64,000 nucleotides of DNA, taken from NCBI GenBank assembly GCA_015680685.1, contig MNCI01011451.1:133983-197982 (forward strand). The letters run 5' to 3'. Source of the stretch: Gnetum montanum (lineage: Eukaryota > Streptophyta > Gnetopsida > Gnetales > Gnetaceae). Under the pieces are notes generated by a model. That model saw nothing but the letters and a program-made list of their open reading frames with translations, searched no databases and was not told the origin of the DNA. A program made the position numbers and the translations under genes. Each line of letters starts with the position of its first letter. The first letter of the stretch is position 1. Of this stretch, positions 58,107 through 64,000 are shown piece after piece.

Positions 58107-59479
58107 CATTTTGGGATTTCATGACTTTTTCATTCTGAGCACTTGGCATTTTCATAACCTTTGGCAAAAAAGCAATTTCCAATTTTCCAGTAATCAAAAT
58201 CCATTACAACTATTGCAACCTTACTTCCACTCTTTGGTCACAAAAACTGGTACTACGCTAAGCACAAAGACTCCCATGTAGTAGCCATTGCACCAAGAGT
58301 GAAAATCAATTTTCATAACCATGTTGGAGATCTTAGCAAAACCCAACAAAAGTAGCTAGAAACTAGAGCTAGGAAGAAACTAGATCATGGAGTAGCAATA
58401 GAACATAGTCTACCTTCTCCAATGGACTTCAAGCTCTTGCAAGAAACTTCATGTGCCCTTGGCATGAAATCTATACTTCATGAACCTTATTCTTTATTTT
58501 TCCTATAAAGTTATTGTTCCTATTGTACAAGTTTTAGTTTACATTTCCATTTCTACACTTGTTTTCTTTTTGGATCTACAACTATAATTCTATTTTCATT
58601 TCTATTTTCTAAAGATATTTATAGTTTCATTTGCAATTTTTGTTTACATTGACATTTTTATTTTTTCTTTCATCTATAATTACATTTATGTTTTCATAGC
58701 CATTTCTGTTTACATTGGGTAAGTGCTTGGGTGATTAGCAAGACCATCCAGGGTATTGTAAGTCCCATTTTTTTTAGAGGTCCTTGGGATTCAAGGTTAA
58801 AATTTTTCTAATGCTTGGATCTTTCAATTTTTCCATTCCAACAACCTAGATTTCCAACTCCAACAATTTTCTAATGCTAGAAGGAGGGCCTCCATTCAAA
58901 TTCTTGGCCATAAATCCATTTGTACCATTTTTTCAACACCAAGCCTACTACATTTCCATGATTCTATCAAGCCTCTAAAATCAATGTTGCCTATCAAAAC
59001 CATGCCATAAGCCTTCATACAATACTAGATCTGGAGTTGCATTTTCCTACAATCTCACAGCAGTTGCTAGTTTCCTGGAAGCTAGCATAGTCCATTGTGG
59101 CACCTGTACCTACTGCAATGCCCTTTTTACTATAGCATCATTCCTACTTTGACATCCATTTCCATTCAACTCTATTCTATTCAATGTCATTTTTCTCAAC
59201 TCCATTTTGTCTAACATAATTCTATCCAACATCATTCCTATTGTGATACCCATTTCCATCCAATGGGTAAACCACTTTTCCTTTTTCTCATTTTCACCGC
59301 TTAGCAACCATTTTCCTCTTCCTTTCTATTTTTGGTTTATTACATTAGTATGTTATCCTACTTACTATGTTTTGTACCAAAAATAGTAAAAAGCCAAGAA
59401 CTACATTTTCAACATGTCTTTCAACTAATCCATCATTTTTCCCTTTAACTTCAATGATGCAAAATCAAGCCAATAGGCC
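58107..59479 (+). mobile_element. Presumed 5' LTR and leader of element H, right part
   Basis: Continues 51240-52172 across element D, as shown by the AATAC duplication. No coding sequence. A possible TATA box TCCTATAAAG lies at about 58501-58510. Repeated T-rich segments (about 58520-58720) and TATTCAACTCTATTCT-type repeats (59155-59225) occur. The end of the LTR and the primer site were not identified. Confidence 0.4.
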
Positions 59480-61440
59480 ATGAGGGTCTATGACCCCAAA
59501 GACCCCACCATAGTTGAGTGTAGGTAGTCCTTAAGGCTAAGGGGGAAAATTCATGATTTCTTGATCATGAAAAAAGATCACTATAATTTCATTTATGCCA
59601 ACATCTAGGCTGGCCTTCTCATTTCACATGGAAAAGCTGAAGCCAAACTAGAGTATAAGCTTATCCACCATAACAAGGAGTATATCCCTTCCTTATATGA
59701 AAAAAATACCCCTGACTAAAGTGTATGCACAAATGCTATATGAAATTATTAAGATGGAGGAAGAGGATGAGAAACCTAGCTTAGAATGACAACATGAGAA
59801 AAAGGATGAGTTCGAGGCTAAGTCTAAATATGAAAATGTCCTAGGTGGATTTTTTCAACAAACAACTTTTAAAGCCATTATGGTCACCTCAACATCCTTC
59901 ACTTCTTCCATGACGTACGTCCCTCAACTTTCCTCTCCCCCTTGCCCAACCATGTTTGGACCTACTTCAATGATCATAGTGCACCAAACCCCATCAGTGC
60001 CACAACCTACTATGTAGAATATATCTATGTCATTTTCCACCTAGCCTCAATCCATGCAATCATGATCAATGGTTATTACCATCACAAACCCTCTTGCTAC
60101 CTAGATGGAGCCCACCATGCAACTGCAAGTAACCTAGGATTCATATACCCCTTTCATGCCATTTGTGCCTCAAATACCAACACAAACCTCATTTTCTTTA
60201 TTTCGTATTTTCACTACCATGGTAACTCAATCTCTTCCCTCCATTCCCCAATCCATAACAAGCCCACAAACTTTACAACTTATACCTCAACCCTTTGTCC
60301 AAACCCCACAACTGACAAGGAAATCCCAAGGACTAGATTAAGCTTTCCAAATGATCCAAGACTTGACTGAAGAGTTAAGGAAGCTTGAAGCCTTAATGTC
60401 CTAGACCATAAAGATAATGGAATTTTATCAAGATGATCTGATCAATCCTACAGTCCTATCATGAACTCTTTCCCTTAGTTTCCCTATGCCACAATTCATC
60501 AAGTACAATTATGAAGGTGATCCAAATGCACATTTAATAATCTTTCACTCTGAGTGCTTACTATTACAAGCATGGTTACATACAATTATGTGGATTTTTC
60601 CTCTGTCTTTAGCAAAAACAAAAACACTTAAGTAGTACTATGCCTTACCAAGAAGATCCATATCCTCTTTCGACGAACTAATTTTGTAATTTGTTAACCA
60701 TTTCAAGTACAACTTGCAACCTAATACCACACTTGACCAATTGATGAAGGTCAAGTAAGAACTCCTTAAGCCAGTGAAACATTTCATCTAATAATGGAAC
60801 ACTTTGCTAAATAAGATACCAAAGCCAATAGCTGAAACACATCTATTAGCTATCTTCAAAGGGGTGGTTAACGAGTTCATAAAGTCAAATGTATATTACC
60901 TCAATTCATGGTCTCTTAGTTAAGCCTTTTCCTAGACTAAGAACATAAAAGATTTTGCAAAATTTAACCATGATGCTACCTACGTGGAATATAAAAATTA
61001 ACATGCACATAAAGATAACGAGAAGGGTAGGCAAAATAATGTAGCAGTTACAACCGTAACTAACGATAGTAAACCAACTAACTAGGAGTTGAAGACTAAC
61101 CAACCCAAGGTCCCTATTGCAAACAATAATAATCCATCCTCTACCTCTAGAGCCATTGCATCAACTACATCTAGGCCTAACTTTGCATAGAAATATGGAT
61201 CAAAATATACCAAGTTACACTTCAAGCCGTCAAAGCTTCTAGACCAACTATTGAAGAGCGGTAAAAATCAATACAAGCAGATGACCAAGATTTCCTGTAA
61301 TATGCATGATAGGTTATGCAAAATAGCAAAGAAACTTGCCCAAGAAACTAAGGATGACCCTCCAATGCCTAAATACTTTAAGATTGACCACTTCTGCCAT
61401 TACCATTAGTTGCCAAGTCATGATACTAATTTTTCCTTGC
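59480..61440 (+). pseudogene. Gag of Tat-like element H
   Basis: Starts MRVYDPKDPTIVE at 59480 and continues with stops through DFLIMKKDHYNFIYANI, HGKAEAKLEYKLIHHNKEYI and SLYEKNTP. A Pro/Gln-rich middle (60150-60340) precedes the Retrotrans_gag core at 60486-60880: MPQFIKYNYEGDPNAHLIIF, YYALPRRSISSFDELIL, FVNHFKYNLQPNTTLDQLM and LLAIFKGVVNEFIKS. Downstream are SKLLDQLLKSGKNQYKQMTK and a degenerate knuckle-like FCHYH...LPSHDTN (about 61390-61430). It differs from the A-E type gag and matches the Tat/Athila style. Multiple stops, several at codons one transition from CAG or TGG. Confidence 0.75.
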
Positions 61441-61959
61441 ACTTAAGGATGACCTACAAAATATGATCGATAAGGGGGAAGTAGTATTACACTTTGACCT
61501 TAGAACTAGTCAATGCATACATATAAGGACCCACTAATGCCAACAATAGTTTATATAGTATATCAACATTTAATGTTGATAGCAATCAGATTCTTGTGAG
61601 AGAACCACTTGTGATTCAAGTACCCCCTTGTAATGAAAGAGACTTTTCAACTTAAACTAGATCAAGTTCCCCTTTTGTTGTAAGAGTACCATTGCAAATG
61701 CTCCCTAAGGAGGATTTTATCATCAAGGTGCCCTAGCCCTATACAACAGAACCTACCCCAACAACAAAACAATCCCCCATGATCACCAATGTAACATCTT
61801 CTTCCTTGCAACCAACTAGGGATAATAAGAAATCCCCAACCAAACAATTGAAGAAGGCTATGCAAAAATCCAAGAATAGCATCAATAAGCAGATCAAGTT
61901 AGGGAAGGAAGTGGACCTACTGAAGTCCATTTCCATTTCATGTAGTGCCATTACTTCTA

Positions 61960-62452
61960 CACCCAAGGATCATGGATTATAGTCAAAGGCTCCATTTCTC
62001 TAGATTTTTTGGCAAGGGAGAAATTCCCTACAATGGAAAATTTCTTCGTGGTAGACGAAACACTAGGATTCAACCTTATCTTGGGAAGATCTTGGCTAGC
62101 CCAATTGCAAGTTGTGTCTTCACCTATTCACTAAGAAATTCACCTATCTTATGAAGGAGGTGAAATTATTATCCACAATGATAGTGTGACTCCTTTAGCT
62201 ATTCACAACATTAATATGGAACAAGGATCCAAATTGGAGTTTCAAGAGGAAAATCCTATCATTTGCCTCAAAATCGAAAAGATTGATAAAGCTAAAGAGG
62301 CCAAAGTGAACAATGATGAATCCATCAATGAGCTATGGGGAGAGCTCCCCTTCAACATTGTCAATGAAGGAGATGGAGAATATAAACTAGTGCAAAATAG
62401 ATTATATATATTTTCCAATCTCTTGAAGATTAGGAAATACTTGCACAAGTGA
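61960..62452 (+). pseudogene. Protease remnant and linker of element H
   Basis: C-terminal protease block with KFPTMENFFVVDETL and GFNLILGRSWLAQLQVV, followed by SSPIH, a TAA (62132-62134), EIHLSYEGGEIIIHNDSVTP and an ORF at 62186-62452 ending NLLKIRKYLHK. The same order and many identical residues occur in T1 (1400-1919), including the TAA at the same codon. The catalytic loop upstream is not readable. The linker ORF has the WGELPFN landmark seen as WAEFPFQ in T1. Confidence 0.8.
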
Positions 62453-63117
62453 TATATGCTTCTAATCCTTCTTACACCCTATGTGCTCACAACACTATAA
62501 TTATATGTACCTATAACCCAAGAGCCTAGTTTACACTTCACTTACTTTTGTATTTGGAACCTTGTTTTACTTTACATTGAATTCTTTATTTGTGTATAGC
62601 TTAAAGTTTTCCTTTCTTTTACATTCTTTTACTGTTAAAGCATTTTTTTCCTTTTTTGCTTAAAAAAAGCCAAAAAACATCATAAAAATTTTAAAACTAA
62701 AAAATCCATAAAAATCTTAAAAACATAAAATGACAAAAAAAAATATACATTTTCTTTTATGTATTGCATGGCCCACCATGGGCTAAAATTGGCAAACAAC
62801 CTTATATCTCATTATCACTTTAGTTTACAACCTTGTTACATAGTCATTTCAAAGTTTATCAAATTATGATCAAGTTTAGCCAATGTAGCCTCAAAACATA
62901 GATTACAATGTAGAGCCATAACATAAACAAAACTGTAACACTAGAACATTACAACCAAAATAAATTAAAACGTCCATAACATCATAACCATGGCCACATA
63001 ACGTGGAAAAACTATTCAAATAAACTATTAAACAATAAGTTGTTTTAGCTAACACTAGTCATACATCATCAACAATATGAAACCAAAACAACTAAAACTA
63101 AGAGGCAACTAATGGAA
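62453..63117. other. Spacer of element H between protease linker and antisense gene
   Basis: AT-rich, no gene. One GGCCCACCATGGGCTAAAATTGGCA unit (about 62769) recalls the GGCCCGAAATGGCC array found at the same place in T1 (2049-2167). Confidence 0.5.
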
Positions 63118-64000
63118 CTAAGTAGCATCCATAGGAGGGGCTAAGGGATCATCTCCACCTTCACCGTCGAGGCTACTATTATCATCTAGTTCCTTTGACA
63201 TGACTACACAAAACTAATTAGTAACTAATGCACATCAAAGTAAAATGAACCTAAGCAAAAATAAAATAAAACAAAACCAAAGCTAAAACAAGCAAACCTA
63301 CAATGGTTCTCGAGCTACACATTCTATAGGAAAGTTTTGAAGACCAGTCTCTAGATGGTGGAGAAGTTGATCTTCAAATATGTTAACCTAGTCTACATCC
63401 CCAAGATTAATACCCATAAGGATATTAGTCCTATCAACATCACTCCATGTAGGGGGCTCATGCAAGAATGTGGTAGTAGTTGCCTTCCCTAAGGTAGTAG
63501 TAATTTGATGAATAAGGAAGTTAACTATAGCCACATTCTTCACAAACATCTTATAGAATTTCTCTACATTGAGGCCTATCATGAGCAGCTCTAGTTTCTA
63601 TTTCTCTATAGACTCATCCTATAATCATTTGAGGTAGGCATCTCATTCAGCTTTGTACATCTTTTTGTGGTCCTTTTGTGTATGACCCTACTCAATGACC
63701 CAAGCGTTGTAATCTTTTCACTCACCAACCTTACAACTTATGAGATCATTTTGGAGCTTTTTTTCCACCACCTCTCTAGCAATGGCAACCTTCCTTTGGA
63801 TCACGTTTCACTAACAAGTCCAAGTTATCTCCCTGGTGCACAAGGAGTATTTATTATTCACTTGGGCTTCTATGAAGTCTCAGTGGTCCTTGAGGTCTAT
63901 CAACTCCTCTTTTAGCTTCTTTTTCTCCTCCCTCAATGCTATAACTCATTCTCATAGAAACTCATTGGAGTATCTACATTTACATAAGGAATTAGCACAT
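63118..64000 (-). pseudogene. 3' part of the antisense gene in element H
   Basis: A diverged copy of the T1 antisense gene. The last exon (63203-63118), after acceptor AGTTTTGTGTAG, reads MSKELDDNSSLDGEGGDDPL ending in a stop, acidic like T1 exon 8. The previous exon runs from beyond the window to about 63302 (donor GTAGGT) and shows REEKKKLKEELIDLKDH, KDYNAWVIE, HKKMYKAE, IGLNVEKFYKMFVKNVAIVN and NIFEDQLLHHLETGLQNFPI, the same landmarks as T1 exon 7. A TAG precedes VNIFEDQ at the position of the T1 TGA. The phase at the last junction does not match in this copy. The 5' exons lie outside the window. Confidence 0.65.

Noticed and set aside
1-64000. tRNA, rRNA, snRNA genes, CRISPR arrays, LINE or DNA-transposon ends
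   Set aside because: I looked for clover-leaf A/B boxes, conserved rRNA blocks, regularly spaced short repeats and terminal inverted repeats with transposase and saw none. The only tRNA-related sequences are primer-binding sites.

Overview
This is plant nuclear DNA that is almost entirely retrotransposon. It is AT-rich and has no rRNA, tRNA, CRISPR array or recognisable single-copy host gene. The evidence for a plant is: Ty3/gypsy polyprotein domains with a second (archaeal-type) RNase H, as in the plant Tat lineage; primer-binding sites matching tRNA-Asp or initiator tRNA-Met; LTR TATA boxes; GT-AG introns; and deep nesting of LTR elements. A large-genome seed plant fits, but the species cannot be named. 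One assembly gap of 588 N lies at 45808-46395.

Layout. (1) 1-1297: about 2.4 copies of a ~540-bp tandem repeat. (2) 1332 to about 14900: T1, a 5'-truncated Tat-lineage element, in the order protease remnant, antisense multi-exon gene (2337-6937, minus), RT, RNase H, second RNase H, integrase, repeat array, long 3' LTR-like region. (3) 15785-18665: about 2.4 copies of a 1.2-1.3-kb tandem repeat. (4) 18674 to window end: a nested stack. Old element I (5' LTR 18674-19542, gag remnant 33780-34880) is interrupted by A (19662-33774, minus; duplication ATGAT), which contains B (25828-33146, plus; duplication CCTAT). I is then interrupted by G (from 34881, minus), which contains E (39963-46990, plus; duplication ATAAT) and appears to be interrupted near 51240 by H, a second Tat-like element running off the window. 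D (52173-58101, plus; duplication AATAC) sits inside H's presumed 5' LTR.

A, B, D, E and G form one superfamily without reverse transcriptase. Their LTRs typically begin TGATGAGT and end ACTCATCA, carry GATATC palindromes upstream of the TATA box, and end at a CATGGGGGTA polypurine tract. They encode only Gag (B, D) or Gag plus an aspartic protease (A, E). B and D, and probably G, carry a second ORF near the 3' LTR. They must borrow RT and integrase from elsewhere.

The most interesting object is the antisense gene in T1. It has its own TATA box, a start codon, eight exons bounded by consensus splice sites (reading frame kept across most junctions), an FCP1/NIF-phosphatase-like exon, a coiled-coil exon and acidic exons. 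Its 3' end is found again, diverged, at the same place after the protease in H, so it is an inherited part of the family and not a chance insertion. Because its introns are antisense to the genomic RNA they can survive retrotransposition. All coding regions here are decayed, with many stops that look like C-to-T changes at CAG, CAA or TGG codons.
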